Shown: positions 39,090 to 47,502 of the stretch, one piece after another | How positions within the stretch are numbered: the first letter of the stretch is position 1 | Layout: each line of letters opens with the position of its first letter | Assembly (NCBI RefSeq): GCF_947493735.1 | Contig: NZ_CANLSL010000018.1 | Location: 1-60,086 of the forward strand | Direction of reading: 5' to 3' | Source: an uncultured Acinetobacter sp. | GTDB taxonomy: Bacteria; Pseudomonadota; Gammaproteobacteria; Pseudomonadales; Moraxellaceae | DNA: 60,086 nt | Notes under the pieces: generated by a model | Database searches by the model: none | Seen by the model: only the letters and a program-made list of their open reading frames with translations | Told to the model about the DNA's origin: nothing | Translations under genes and position numbers: made by a program

Positions 39090-39947
39090 TTACATCCGCA
39101 GGACAATTTCATAGCCTGTATATTTGCGAATATTGATGACACCAGTATCCATAATTAGATATTGCCCTTTGATGCCTTGAAGTGTTCCTTCAATGATTGG
39201 GGTTTTATCAAGGTTGTGGCTGGTAATTTTCTGCGGATATTGCTGCACAGGGTATTGAAACTCAAGTGGTTGATCGTCTAAAAAGACCAATTCTTCTTCG
39301 CTATATTCATTACTTAGATTCGCCAGTTCCATATGAAATTGATCGAGAATCTGCTCTTTTTCCTCGACCAAATCCACAGGATCAGCTTCCCCTTTGAGCA
39401 AGGCACGCCAGTTGGTTTTATCAGCGATCATTTCAGCAAAAAGAATCTCCACTTGACCTGATAGACGACGAGAACCCACACGTAATATTGGTAGAGCCTG
39501 CGTTGCACCTTGATCTAGCCAACGTGTAGGCATATTCACTTGGCGAGTAATGCCGACTTTTAATGCACTGGAATTTGCCAAATAGACAATATGTGGCTGA
39601 AAGCACACTTGCTGAGCAAAACTTTCTTCACGACAGGTACCGAGATGGTAATGACAGGTTTCAGGTTTCAAGATGCACATGTCGCATTCTGCTTTGGTTT
39701 TAAAGCATTTGAAACAGTGACCTTGCGAATAGGACTTTGGTGTGGCATTGCCACAAGAAACGCAGAAAATTCGACCAGTCCATTCGAGTTGGAGCTTTTC
39801 TCCAAGACATTGCATCAAATCGGTATTGAATTGATCCAAAACAAACTTATACTCGACATGGCTAGGAAGTGTGGCGTTTGATGCAGGATTAATTCTCGCC
39901 TGCATTTTATGGCAAATGCCTTGATATTCCATTGCTGTGCTCGACAT
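39090..39947 (-). CDS. DUF2797 zinc-binding protein
   Basis: 285 residues. A Cys-rich segment at about 62-108 (CVSCGN, CFKCF, CDMCILKPETCHYHLGTC) probably holds one or two zinc ions. VYLANSSALKVGITRQVNMPTRW is the family signature. An ATG at 39932 (MEYQGICHK) would shorten it by five residues and has a GAG upstream. The function is unknown. Its start faces the next gene's start only 14 bases away. Confidence 0.85.
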   Translation of the reverse strand: MSSTAMEYQGICHKMQARINPASNATLPSHVEYKFVLDQFNTDLMQCLGEKLQLEWTGRIFCVSCGNATPKSYSQGHCFKCFKTKAECDMCILKPETCHYHLGTCREESFAQQVCFQPHIVYLANSSALKVGITRQVNMPTRWLDQGATQALPILRVGSRRLSGQVEILFAEMIADKTNWRALLKGEADPVDLVEEKEQILDQFHMELANLSNEYSEEELVFLDDQPLEFQYPVQQYPQKITSHNLDKTPIIEGTLQGIKGQYLIMDTGVINIRKYTGYEIVLRM

Positions 39948-39961
39948 TGAAGGATTTTTTT

Positions 39962-40444
39962 ATGCCAGATCAAGATATTATTGCCTTATTACTTCAACTC
40001 TTAGCAGAAGAAAAGCAAATTGATCAAGCGATTGCGATCGACATCCAACCACAGTCAAACTGGGGCGGACAGTGGCAATATTGTAGCTTAAATGAAGTCG
40101 CAAGTCTGCCGTTTGATCAGCGATATGATTTGGGAATTGTGAATCTCATTAAACAACAAGCCGTTGAAAACAAACATGAAAAATTAGAAATAACGAATAC
40201 CATTATTGATAATGCAGTGGTGAGAATGCGTGATTTGTTTGCCAAGAAAATCATCGTGTTTGCTTCTTTGGAGCGTACTAAACAACTGCGTGCATTAGGT
40301 TTTAATCAATTGTTAGAAATCGTACCAGATGACAGCCCAGTGCAAATTTGGCAGTTTAATATTTTGACTTATAAGCATGTTCCTGATTGGTTTAATTCAA
40401 AGTTTTGGGCGAATCCTGACAATTGGAACAAATTCCGTTGGTGA
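39962..40444 (+). CDS. DUF6231-like cytoplasmic protein
   Basis: 160 residues from the ATG at 39962, with AAGGA eight bases upstream. The closing motif KHVPDWFNSKFWANPDNWNKFRW and the body RMRDLFAKKIIVFASLERTKQLRALGFNQL resemble a Pseudomonas/Acinetobacter family that I believe is DUF6231; that label is from memory. It looks like a Rossmann-type sheet protein without an obvious catalytic motif. It is divergent from the DUF2797 gene with almost no spacer. It is followed by the promoter of the Mn riboswitch. Confidence 0.65.
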   Translation: MPDQDIIALLLQLLAEEKQIDQAIAIDIQPQSNWGGQWQYCSLNEVASLPFDQRYDLGIVNLIKQQAVENKHEKLEITNTIIDNAVVRMRDLFAKKIIVFASLERTKQLRALGFNQLLEIVPDDSPVQIWQFNILTYKHVPDWFNSKFWANPDNWNKFRW

Positions 40445-40483
40445 TTTTGATCATTTTGCAATTATGACAATCTAAATTTTCAA

Positions 40484-40512
40484 TCGACATCATCGGTTTA
40501 AATTGCTATAAT
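40484..40512 (+). promoter_or_regulatory. Promoter of the riboswitch-controlled Mn exporter gene
   Basis: TCGACA (40484-40489) is five of six to the -35 consensus. After 17 bases comes a perfect TATAAT (40507-40512), preceded by TG-C as an extended -10. The expected start of transcription, about 40518, coincides with the first bases of the riboswitch aptamer. Confidence 0.85.
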
Positions 40513-40517
40513 GGAGC

Positions 40518-40742
40518 TTCCTTTGGGGAGTAGCCTCACAGGTGCAAATTTTCGATTATTTTTTAAAAGTTTAATCATTTGCATACTGTGGTAAGCGTCA
40601 ACATACTTGTGATTTCAAAGTTTATTTTATATATCTCATATTTATAAATGGCTTTGATTGTGGTTCACATGGCGTTTATATCTTTTCCATACACTTTGAA
40701 TAAGTGTAGCTTCGGTGAAAGACTGGCAAGACCATTGACACT
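40518..40742 (+). ncRNA. yybP-ykoY (Mn2+) riboswitch aptamer
   Basis: The transcript would begin with the diagnostic CTTTGGGGAGTAGCC, followed by the second conserved segment GCGTCAACATACTTG at about 40595-40612, and a closing region with GGTGAAAGACTGGCAAGACC near 40715-40732. These are the conserved blocks of the yybP-ykoY family, which senses Mn2+ and often precedes Mn exporters. The next gene is exactly such a candidate. The bounds are approximate because the variable arms (40613-40700) were folded only by eye. Confidence 0.85.
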
Positions 40743-40798
40743 ATTTTTGCAAGCGATGTTCGTGGTGATTTTTACCTTACCAATTTGAACTAGCCAAT

Positions 40799-40841
40799 AG
40801 GTCGGCAAAAAATAGTTGTCCAATGACGTCTTCGCCGACCT
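40799..40841 (+). promoter_or_regulatory. Hairpin in the riboswitch expression platform
   Basis: A perfect 8-bp stem, AGGTCGGC (40799-40806) with GCCGACCT (40834-40841), lies between the aptamer and the start codon at 40854. The 3' arm abuts the GAAG that would serve as ribosome-binding site, so translational control is the likely output. There is no T-run, which argues against an attenuator. Confidence 0.65.
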
Positions 40842-40853
40842 GAAGTGCAATAT

Positions 40854-41426
40854 ATGGAAGCCTTTCTTTTTTCTACATCTTTAGTTGCTTTGGCAGAAAT
40901 GGGGGATAAAACCCAACTGCTGACTTTGCTACTTGCTGCACGTTTTCGCAAACCGCTCCCAATCGCTTTGGCTATTCTTTTCGCAACACTTCTCAATCAT
41001 GCTGTCGCAGCACTTATCGGCAATTGGCTACTCCAAGTCATTTCTGCGGATGTGTTGCAGTGGATTTTGGCAGGGACATTTATTGCGATGGGTATTTGGG
41101 TATTGATTCCCGATAAACTCGATCAAAGGAAAAACTATCTTGAGCGTTGGCAAAAATACGGCGTGTTTCTTGCGACATTTATTTTATTTTTCTTGGCGGA
41201 AATTGGCGATAAAACCCAAATCGCCACAGTCGCTCTAGCAGCACAATTTCAAAGTGTTTTGTTGGTCACACTGGGGACGACATTCGGTATGTTGATTGCC
41301 AATATTCCGATGATTTTTATTGGTCAAAAGCTCGCTGATCATCTACCGATGTTATGGATTCAACGGGTTGCTGCGATGCTCTTTATCGTGTTTGGTGCAG
41401 TGATTGTCATTAGAGCGCTAATGTAA
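40854..41426 (+). CDS. TMEM165/GDT1 family manganese exporter
   Basis: 190 residues with six membrane helices. The two signature motifs E-x-G-D-K-T/S are both present: LAEMGDKTQ near residue 15 and LAEIGDKTQ near 118, each at the start of a three-helix repeat. The family (also MneA, UPF0016) exports Mn2+ in bacteria. The upstream yybP-ykoY riboswitch strongly supports manganese as the substrate and induction under excess. The start is at the ATG at 40854 (MEAFLF); a GTG three codons earlier is the alternative. Confidence 0.9.
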   Translation: MEAFLFSTSLVALAEMGDKTQLLTLLLAARFRKPLPIALAILFATLLNHAVAALIGNWLLQVISADVLQWILAGTFIAMGIWVLIPDKLDQRKNYLERWQKYGVFLATFILFFLAEIGDKTQIATVALAAQFQSVLLVTLGTTFGMLIANIPMIFIGQKLADHLPMLWIQRVAAMLFIVFGAVIVIRALM

Positions 41427-41513
41427 ATTTTGTTGAAGCCTGTTGTTGAAGAATTTTCTTGAATCCACTGAATAAATTTCACTGTGATTTATATCAATAT
41501 CAGTCTTTTTCAT

Positions 41514-41540
41514 GGCGCACTTCATGCTACAATGTGCGCC
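41514..41540 (+). promoter_or_regulatory. glyA -10 region enclosed by a 7-bp inverted repeat
   Basis: GGCGCAC (41514-41520) and GTGCGCC (41534-41540) form a perfect inverted repeat. Between them lies TGCTACAAT, an extended -10, with TACAAT at 41528-41533. It could be an operator over the glyA promoter or, given the downstream T-rich tract, a terminator hairpin for the Mn exporter gene. The gap to glyA (41677) leaves a leader of about 135 bases. Confidence 0.6.
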
Positions 41541-41676
41541 AAATTTTTATATTTTTACTGTAGTTGATTTTAATTGTCATTGTTTTTGATCACTATCGCT
41601 TTTGATCAGCGGTGATGTTGACTACGGTAATGAACTCGAAGCCGAAACATTTTTCGACCACATAGGAAACTTGCCC

Positions 41677-42930
41677 ATGTTTGCCAATATCTCGATTGCT
41701 GAATTTGATCCAGAATTAGCGAAAGCGATTACCGCTGAAGACCAACGTCAAGAAGCGCATATCGAATTGATCGCATCTGAAAACTATACTTCTCCAGCCG
41801 TGATGGAAGCGCAAGGCACTAAGCTGACTAACAAATATGCCGAAGGCTATCCGGGCAAGCGTTACTACGGTGGTTGTGAAAATGTCGATGTGATCGAGCA
41901 ATTGGCGATTGATCGTGCGAAAGCATTGTTTGGCGCAGACTATGCAAACGTGCAACCACACGCAGGTTCACAAGCAAACTCAGCTGTTTATTTAGCACTT
42001 TTGAATGCAGGTGATACCGTCTTGGGGATGAGCTTGGCGCATGGTGGTCACTTGACGCATGGTGCAAAAGTGAGCTTCTCAGGTAAAACTTATAATGCTG
42101 TTCAGTATGGTTTAAACCCTGAAACAGGCGAAGTGGATTATGACGAAGTCGAGCGTTTGGCACTTGAGCATAAGCCAAAAATGATCGTTGCAGGTTTCTC
42201 TGCATATAGCCGTATCATGGACTGGAATCGTTTCCGTGAAATCGCTGATAAAGTGGGTGCATATTTATTTGTTGATATGGCACACGTTGCGGGCTTAGTT
42301 GCTGCGGGTGTCTATCCAAACCCAGTGCAAATCGCTGACGTCACAACAACGACGACACATAAAACACTTCGTGGTCCGCGTTCAGGTTTGATCTTGGCTA
42401 AAGCCAATGAAGAAATCGAGAAGAAACTTCAATCAGCGGTATTCCCAGGTAATCAAGGTGGTCCGTTGATGCATGCGATCGCTGCCAAAGCGATTTGTTT
42501 CAAAGAAGCGATGTCAGATGAGTTTAAAACGTATCAACAACAAGTGGTCAAAAATGCGCAAGCAATGGCTGAAGTATTGATTTCACGTGGTTTCGACATC
42601 GTTTCAGGTGGTACGGACAATCACTTGTTCCTGTTGTCTTTGATCAAACAAGATGTGACAGGTAAAGAAGTTGATGCTTGGCTTGGCGATGCACACATTA
42701 CAGTCAATAAAAATGCTGTACCAAATGACCCACGTTCTCCATTTGTGACTTCGGGTATTCGTATCGGTACACCTGCGGTCACCACTCGTGGCTTCGGTGA
42801 GCAAGAAGTACGTGACTTGGCAGGTTGGATTGCTGATGTGATTGATAGCAAAGGCGACGAAGCTGTGATTGCAGAAGTACGTGGTAAAGTTGCAGCAGTT
42901 TGTGCAAAATTCCCAGTCTATGCAAACTGA
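41677..42930 (+). CDS. glyA: Serine hydroxymethyltransferase
   Basis: GlyA interconverts serine and glycine with tetrahydrofolate, the main source of one-carbon units. 417 residues from the ATG at 41677 equals the usual length; AGGAA precedes it. A frame extension to 41602 adds 25 residues that are not part of the family. The PLP lysine is in [15 protein letters not shown] near 230, and the substrate loop is in [15 protein letters not shown]. Codon use is strongly optimised. A terminator follows. Confidence 0.97.
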   Translation: MFANISIAEFDPELAKAITAEDQRQEAHIELIASENYTSPAVMEAQGTKLTNKYAEGYPGKRYYGGCENVDVIEQLAIDRAKALFGADYANVQPHAGSQANSAVYLALLNAGDTVLGMSLAHGGHLTHGAKVSFSGKTYNAVQYGLNPETGEVDYDEVERLALEHKPKMIVAGFSAYSRIMDWNRFREIADKVGAYLFVDMAHVAGLVAAGVYPNPVQIADVTTTTTHKTLRGPRSGLILAKANEEIEKKLQSAVFPGNQGGPLMHAIAAKAICFKEAMSDEFKTYQQQVVKNAQAMAEVLISRGFDIVSGGTDNHLFLLSLIKQDVTGKEVDAWLGDAHITVNKNAVPNDPRSPFVTSGIRIGTPAVTTRGFGEQEVRDLAGWIADVIDSKGDEAVIAEVRGKVAAVCAKFPVYAN

Positions 42931-42969
42931 TTTCAAATAGAACATTTCAAATAGAAAGTCTGGAATATG

Positions 42970-43003
42970 AAAAACGGTTAAGCATGTTGCTTAGCCGTTT
43001 TTT
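42970..43003 (+). terminator. Terminator of glyA
   Basis: A stem AAAACGGTTAAGCA / TGCTTAGCCGTTTT (one wobble pair) with a tiny loop and a T-run, 40 bases past the stop. Confidence 0.92.
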
Positions 43004-43093
43004 TATGTACTAGATTCAGTGTGTTGAAATAGGCAATAAATCCAATCTATGCTACATTCGTGTGATCGCTATACAACAACAAAGTCTTAATTT

Positions 43094-43702
43094 ATGTCCT
43101 CTGATTTTTCAACGTCAACTTCTTCAAAACGATTCTCTCCAGATCAGCTTTATGACTTTATCAATCGTCGTCAGTCTATTGGATTATTGGTTGAACCTGC
43201 ACCGAACAAAGCACAGCTTGAACTGGCAATTGCAGCGGCACTTACTGCACCTGATCATCATCGTTTGCATCCGTGGCGTTTTATCACCATTCAAGGCGAA
43301 CAGCGAGTTGCCTTTGGTGAATTGTTAGCACAAAGTTTGGCAGAGGGTGGAGAGATTGATCCCGTGCAATTGGATCGTGTAAAGCAACATCCAATGCGAG
43401 CACCGATGATTTTGGTCTGTATTGTGCAAGATCAACCGCATCTCAAAGTACCACATTATGAGCAAGTGTTGAGCTGTGGTGCAGCGATTCAAAATTTACT
43501 ACTCGTGTTGCAGTCGCAAGGCTTCTCAAGCATGTGGCGTAGTGGTGCGGCGGCGGATTCAGCTCACTTAAAACGAGCATTGGGATGTGCTGCAAGTGAT
43601 GAAATCGCAGGTTTGGTCTATATCGGCACAGCGAGCAAAGAGATTGCACCGAGAGAGCCTTTAAATGTTGCTGACTTTGTAAGTGATTGGCATTTCGGCT
43701 AA
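43094..43702 (+). CDS. Nitroreductase family protein (YdjA-like)
   Basis: 202 residues, FMN-binding. After a Ser/Thr-rich lead of ~15 residues comes the RRQSIG opening, then APDHHRLHPWRFITIQG (flavin site). The middle QHPMRAPMILVCIV and the closing LVYIGTASKEIAPREP fit the small YdjA/TdsD-like branch. The substrate is unknown. The palindrome at 43726 follows its stop. Confidence 0.9.
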   Translation: MSSDFSTSTSSKRFSPDQLYDFINRRQSIGLLVEPAPNKAQLELAIAAALTAPDHHRLHPWRFITIQGEQRVAFGELLAQSLAEGGEIDPVQLDRVKQHPMRAPMILVCIVQDQPHLKVPHYEQVLSCGAAIQNLLLVLQSQGFSSMWRSGAAADSAHLKRALGCAASDEIAGLVYIGTASKEIAPREPLNVADFVSDWHFG

Positions 43703-43725
43703 TGGTATAAAAGTGATATAGAAAC

Positions 43726-43743
43726 CATGTAAATGTTTACATG
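43726..43743. repeat. 18-bp near-perfect palindrome after the nitroreductase gene
   Basis: CATGTAAA-TG-TTTACATG has two 8-bp perfect arms around a two-base centre. It has the form of a dimeric regulator operator. It lies 24 bases after the nitroreductase stop and about 140 before gpsA. Confidence 0.7.
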
Positions 43744-43813
43744 AATCAATCGCTTTTCTTTAGAAAGATTCTTATAGTATTTTTATATAGTTAGTATTAA
43801 ATTTGAAAAATGA

Positions 43814-43861
43814 TTTGATGGTTAAAGCTTTGTGATACAAAGTTTTCTTGTAGCCATCAAA
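43814..43861 (+). promoter_or_regulatory. Nested stem-loop leader of gpsA
   Basis: An outer 11-bp stem, TTTGATGGTTA (43814-43824) with TAGCCATCAAA (43851-43861), encloses an inner 6-bp hairpin CTTTGT-GAT-ACAAAG (43828-43842). It ends 23 bases before the GTG start, just ahead of the AAGGA. It may be a structured RNA leader or a terminator of the upstream gene, but its T-run is poor. Confidence 0.6.
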
Positions 43862-43884
43862 TGACGTATAGATAAGGAAAGTTT

Positions 43885-44988
43885 GTGACTCAAGCCAATT
43901 TTAACGATGTATTAGCGCAATATCAGCAAGATCGTAATAAAGCGAAATCTGAAAGCAAAGATAATAGCAACCTACGCATCACGGTACTTGGTGGTGGTAG
44001 TTTTGGCACAGCGATGGCAAATCTTGCCACACGTAATGGTTGTGACACCATCATGTGGATTCGTGACCAAGACGCTGCTAAAGAAATCCAAGAAACAAAA
44101 AACAATAAACGCTATTTGCCAGACTTTAAACTCGAAGAAAAGCTTAAAGTGAGCTCAGACTTAGAACCTTCGGTGAAAGATCGTGATTTGATTTTGGTGG
44201 CGATTCCAAGTCATTCTTTTCGTAAAGTACTCAAGCAAATCGCACCACTCATCACAGCACAAGCCATTGTATCGTTAACCAAAGGTATTGAAAAAGACAG
44301 CTTCTGCTTTATGAGTGACATTATCCGTCAGGAGCTTCCAGAAGTGCCTTATGGTGTATTGTCAGGTCCCAACCTTGCCAAAGAAATTGTACAGGGTATG
44401 CCTGCAGGGACTGTTATCGCAAGCCATTCAGAGCAATTGCGCAATGCGGTGCAAGGTGCGCTACATAGTGCATTGTTCCGTGTTTTTGCTAGTAATGACG
44501 TCCATGGCGTTGAGCTTGGCGGTGCATTGAAAAATATCTATGCCGTGGCGATGGGTATGGGTGCAGCGTATAACGTCGGTGAAAATACCAAAAGTATGCT
44601 TATCACACGTGCATTGGCTGAGATGAGCCGTTTTGCAGTGCGTTTGGGTGCAAATCCGCTAACCTTCCTCGGTTTATCAGGTGTAGGTGATTTATTCGCA
44701 ACTTGTAATAGTCCGCTAAGTCGTAACTATCAAGTTGGTTTTGCGCTTGGACAAGGTAAATCTTTGGATCAGGCGGTTGCAGAGCTTGGTCAAACTGCGG
44801 AAGGGATTAATACCATTATTCAAGTCAAGTCACGTGCCGAAGAGTTGGATGTATATATGCCAATCACTTGTGCCTTGTATGAGGTGATTTTTAATCATGC
44901 ACCACCGTTAAGCGTGGCACTGTCTTTGATGGAAAATGGACATCGTAGTGATGTGGAATTTGTCTTGCCGCATCAATCAGATTCTTGA
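43885..44988 (+). CDS. gpsA: Glycerol-3-phosphate dehydrogenase [NAD(P)+]
   Basis: GpsA makes sn-glycerol-3-phosphate for phospholipid synthesis. 367 residues start at a GTG with AAGGA at good spacing. The first ~30 residues are an acidic/basic lead before the Rossmann motif VLGGGSFGTAMA. The catalytic Lys is in GGALKNIYAVAMGM near 222. SLTKGIE and GLSGVGDLFATC are typical. Upstream is a hairpin-rich leader. Downstream lies the sixA-gspLM group, an arrangement known in Acinetobacter. Confidence 0.96.
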   Translation: MTQANFNDVLAQYQQDRNKAKSESKDNSNLRITVLGGGSFGTAMANLATRNGCDTIMWIRDQDAAKEIQETKNNKRYLPDFKLEEKLKVSSDLEPSVKDRDLILVAIPSHSFRKVLKQIAPLITAQAIVSLTKGIEKDSFCFMSDIIRQELPEVPYGVLSGPNLAKEIVQGMPAGTVIASHSEQLRNAVQGALHSALFRVFASNDVHGVELGGALKNIYAVAMGMGAAYNVGENTKSMLITRALAEMSRFAVRLGANPLTFLGLSGVGDLFATCNSPLSRNYQVGFALGQGKSLDQAVAELGQTAEGINTIIQVKSRAEELDVYMPITCALYEVIFNHAPPLSVALSLMENGHRSDVEFVLPHQSDS

Positions 44989-45155
44989 TTTAAGTTTTAT
45001 TTATCAATGCAATGTGTATAAGGAAAGTGGTTTAAATGAATTGCTTTCCAAGTTTCTCGATTGTCAAAAGTGTATTGTCATTAAAATTTATCAATGATGG
45101 TTTAACATTTGAAGGTAGATGGTTGTAATTTCTTTTTAACAATAAATAAGGAAAA

Positions 45156-45617
45156 ATGATGAGATTGATTTTAGTGCGCCACGGCGAAGCTGATCCGAAT
45201 CGTTCAGGTCTTGACTCAGCACGCCAACTGACCGAGCGGGGACACAGACAAGCAGAATTGACGGCACAGTATATTGCGGAGCAGTTTAAGCCCGATTTAT
45301 TTGTGGTCAGCCCTTATATTCGAGCACAGCAGACTTTATCTTATCTTCAAGCCAAGTTTGATGAAGTGCCGACACAAGTTTATCAAGACATTACCCCTGA
45401 TGATCCAGCAGCGCCTGCAGTTCAGTGGCTTGCAAAACTCACTGAAGAAACGGTAGTCGTAGTCTGTCATATGAATATTATTGCCTATATTGCGGCTTTA
45501 CTCACGGAAGATAGTCCTGAGCCGTTTGATTTAGCGGAAGCAAGAGTATATGAACATCCTGCAATTATGATAGGATTGTCGCAAGAGCAGTCACGGTTTG
45601 TACCACATGTGGAATAA
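45156..45617 (+). CDS. SixA-like histidine phosphatase
   Basis: 153 residues of the histidine phosphatase superfamily. The phosphohistidine loop LVRHGEAD is at 6-13, a second arginine is in SPYIRAQQT, and the second histidine is in VVCHMN. SixA in E. coli removes phosphate from the histidine of phosphotransfer proteins, but the substrate here is unproven. Tandem ATGs at 45156/45159 leave the start uncertain by one codon; AAGGA suits the second. Confidence 0.88.
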   Translation: MMRLILVRHGEADPNRSGLDSARQLTERGHRQAELTAQYIAEQFKPDLFVVSPYIRAQQTLSYLQAKFDEVPTQVYQDITPDDPAAPAVQWLAKLTEETVVVVCHMNIIAYIAALLTEDSPEPFDLAEARVYEHPAIMIGLSQEQSRFVPHVE

Positions 45618-45678
45618 TGTGTTGATTTGCTAAATCATTTGGAATAAAACTGAAAATTAGAACGCATTAGGAAAGCAT

Positions 45679-46845
45679 ATGCTGCATTTGTGGATGCCTG
45701 AGGGTCAAGGCAAATGGTTGTGGCAAGTTGATGATCAAGGTTGGCAGTTGGCTGACTCATTAGAACAATTGATTCAAACAGTACAACTGACCTATCAACA
45801 CAAAGAAGCAGTGGTCTTTTTTCCAAGCAACAGTGCGCAATTTTATAGCCAAACTATTAGCAAAGCGCAGTACAAACAGCTTGGTGTTACTGGCGTGCAA
45901 TATTTGATGGAAGAATATTGTATTGAGCCGATTGATCAACTCGATATTTTCCATCAATTTCACAAAGATCAATTGAATATCATGGCGATTTCACGACTCA
46001 CTCGTGAAACTTATCAGCAAAGTTTGGCGCTGAAGCCGTGGCAATTCCATGCCTTATTACCAGATTTTTTGATTGCACCTGAGCCTGAAACCGATCAAGT
46101 GAATATCGCTGATGTGTTTCAACATCGCATTTTCCGCTGGGCAAGATTGCGTGGTTGGCATGAACACGATTTGAATGTGCTGAGTTTATTACCTGCGGAT
46201 AACATTAGAAAAATCAACCATTATTATCCTGCAGGAAGTGTGGTCAATAGTGAGGTGGATCAGGCGATTAGCACCATGTTTGTTGGGCAAGACGTGGAAT
46301 TTATGCAAGCAGAATTACCAGCAATTGATCCTGGCAAATTCCGTCAACATCCATTTAATGCCCTCAGCAAAACAAAAAAAGCCAAAACTGGATTTAATTA
46401 TTGGAAAGCCTGCGCAGCATTGCTTGCCATCTGTATCGTCACGCAAATCACCTATGATACCTTGCGTTGGTGGAAATATAAGCAACTTGCCAATCAAACC
46501 GCACAGCTCGCTGTGGATCAATATAAGCAGTGGTTCCCCAATGAAACTCGAGTCAATGAAAAGAATTTGCGCTCACAGTTCTCTGCAAAAATGAAATTGA
46601 ACGCCAATGCGGACACGCAAGCATTGCAACTGATTAGCCGAGTTGGACCGATTTTGCAACAATCTAATATTCGTGCAGAACAAGTGCAATATCGCAATAA
46701 TGGTTTGACGATGAATCTGCTTGCACATAATAGTGATGCTTTGACTCGACTTACTGATCAATTTAAGCAACAAGGTTTTGCTGTGGAGTTAGGTGCGATT
46801 CGTAATCAAGGTAGCCAAGTGATTGGCATGGTCAAAGTGCAATAG
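45679..46845 (+). CDS. gspL: Type II secretion system protein GspL
   Basis: GspL is the inner-membrane platform protein that recruits the GspE ATPase. Its 388 residues comprise a cytoplasmic actin-like domain (1-245), one membrane helix (KACAALLAICIVTQITYDTL, about 242-262) and a periplasmic ferredoxin-like domain. AGGAAAG lies before the ATG. gspM starts 15 bases after the stop. The rest of the secretion genes are not in the window, consistent with the scattered arrangement known in Acinetobacter. Confidence 0.92.
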   Translation: MLHLWMPEGQGKWLWQVDDQGWQLADSLEQLIQTVQLTYQHKEAVVFFPSNSAQFYSQTISKAQYKQLGVTGVQYLMEEYCIEPIDQLDIFHQFHKDQLNIMAISRLTRETYQQSLALKPWQFHALLPDFLIAPEPETDQVNIADVFQHRIFRWARLRGWHEHDLNVLSLLPADNIRKINHYYPAGSVVNSEVDQAISTMFVGQDVEFMQAELPAIDPGKFRQHPFNALSKTKKAKTGFNYWKACAALLAICIVTQITYDTLRWWKYKQLANQTAQLAVDQYKQWFPNETRVNEKNLRSQFSAKMKLNANADTQALQLISRVGPILQQSNIRAEQVQYRNNGLTMNLLAHNSDALTRLTDQFKQQGFAVELGAIRNQGSQVIGMVKVQ

Positions 46846-46860
46846 GGAAAAGGGTAGAGA

Positions 46861-47349
46861 ATGATGAAAATGAACCTCAATGCACTCAGCAATCGTTTTG
46901 ATCAAATCATAGAAACCATTCAAGCGAAACTTGATCAACTGCCACCTCGTGATCGTTTTGCCATTATTATTTTGACGATTTTTTTAACAGTGACGGCGAT
47001 CGGGCTCATGCTGTGGTTTAGCCATAGTTCGGCAGAAAAGCAACAAAAACGCCTTGTAGAAATGAAAGAAACCATTCACTGGATGCAAAGCAATGCTGTG
47101 AAAATGTCGAATCAATCAGGTGAAACCACGACTGCACGTGACAGGGTGCAACGTGTATCGCAACAACTGGGTTTAAGCGTACAAAGTCAAGAAAGTAATA
47201 ATCAATTGAAACTGATCGTGTCGCATCAGAACTATGCCGTGCTTGCCAATTTCTTGACGCAACTTGCACAGCAAGGCGTCACCATTGTCATCCTCGACAT
47301 GCAAAAACAACCGAGTGGCGAGATTCAGCTCTCTACAACTGTACAATAG
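46861..47349 (+). CDS. gspM: Type II secretion system protein GspM
   Basis: 162 residues, the partner of GspL. One membrane helix (FAIIILTIFLTVTAIGLMLWF, about 37-57) follows a short cytoplasmic lead with the PPRDR motif common in GspM. The periplasmic part is a coiled region (60-100) and a small ferredoxin-like domain (LIVSHQNYAVLANFLTQLAQQGVTIV). It is translationally close to gspL, and the two proteins are known to stabilise each other. Confidence 0.9.
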   Translation: MMKMNLNALSNRFDQIIETIQAKLDQLPPRDRFAIIILTIFLTVTAIGLMLWFSHSSAEKQQKRLVEMKETIHWMQSNAVKMSNQSGETTTARDRVQRVSQQLGLSVQSQESNNQLKLIVSHQNYAVLANFLTQLAQQGVTIVILDMQKQPSGEIQLSTTVQ

Positions 47350-47379
47350 CACAACGGTGAAATCAGATCGTAGCCTAAG

Positions 47380-47450
47380 TGCCGAATACGATTAGCGCAA
47401 TCGCTAAAACTGCGTTTACATCGGCATTGAATGCTTTATACTTAAAGCAT
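47380..47450 (+). promoter_or_regulatory. Multi-hairpin element between gspM and the QueD-like gene
   Basis: TGCCGA (47380) pairs with TCGGCA (47421-47426), enclosing TTAGCG-CAAT-CGCTAA (47392-47407). A second hairpin ATGCTTTA-TACT-TAAAGCAT follows at 47431-47450. No T-run follows either, so it is not a simple terminator. It lies 52 bases before the next start codon. It may be a structured leader or small RNA; it does not match the preQ1 motifs that I know. Confidence 0.55.
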
Positions 47451-47502
47451 CTAATCTTGATATTTGCCAAGTTGAATTGATTCATCTTGTTGGTTTATCC
47501 AT

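Noticed and set aside
41602..41676. 25-codon upstream extension of glyA
   Set aside because: The standard GlyA length and AGGAA before 41677 fix the start there.
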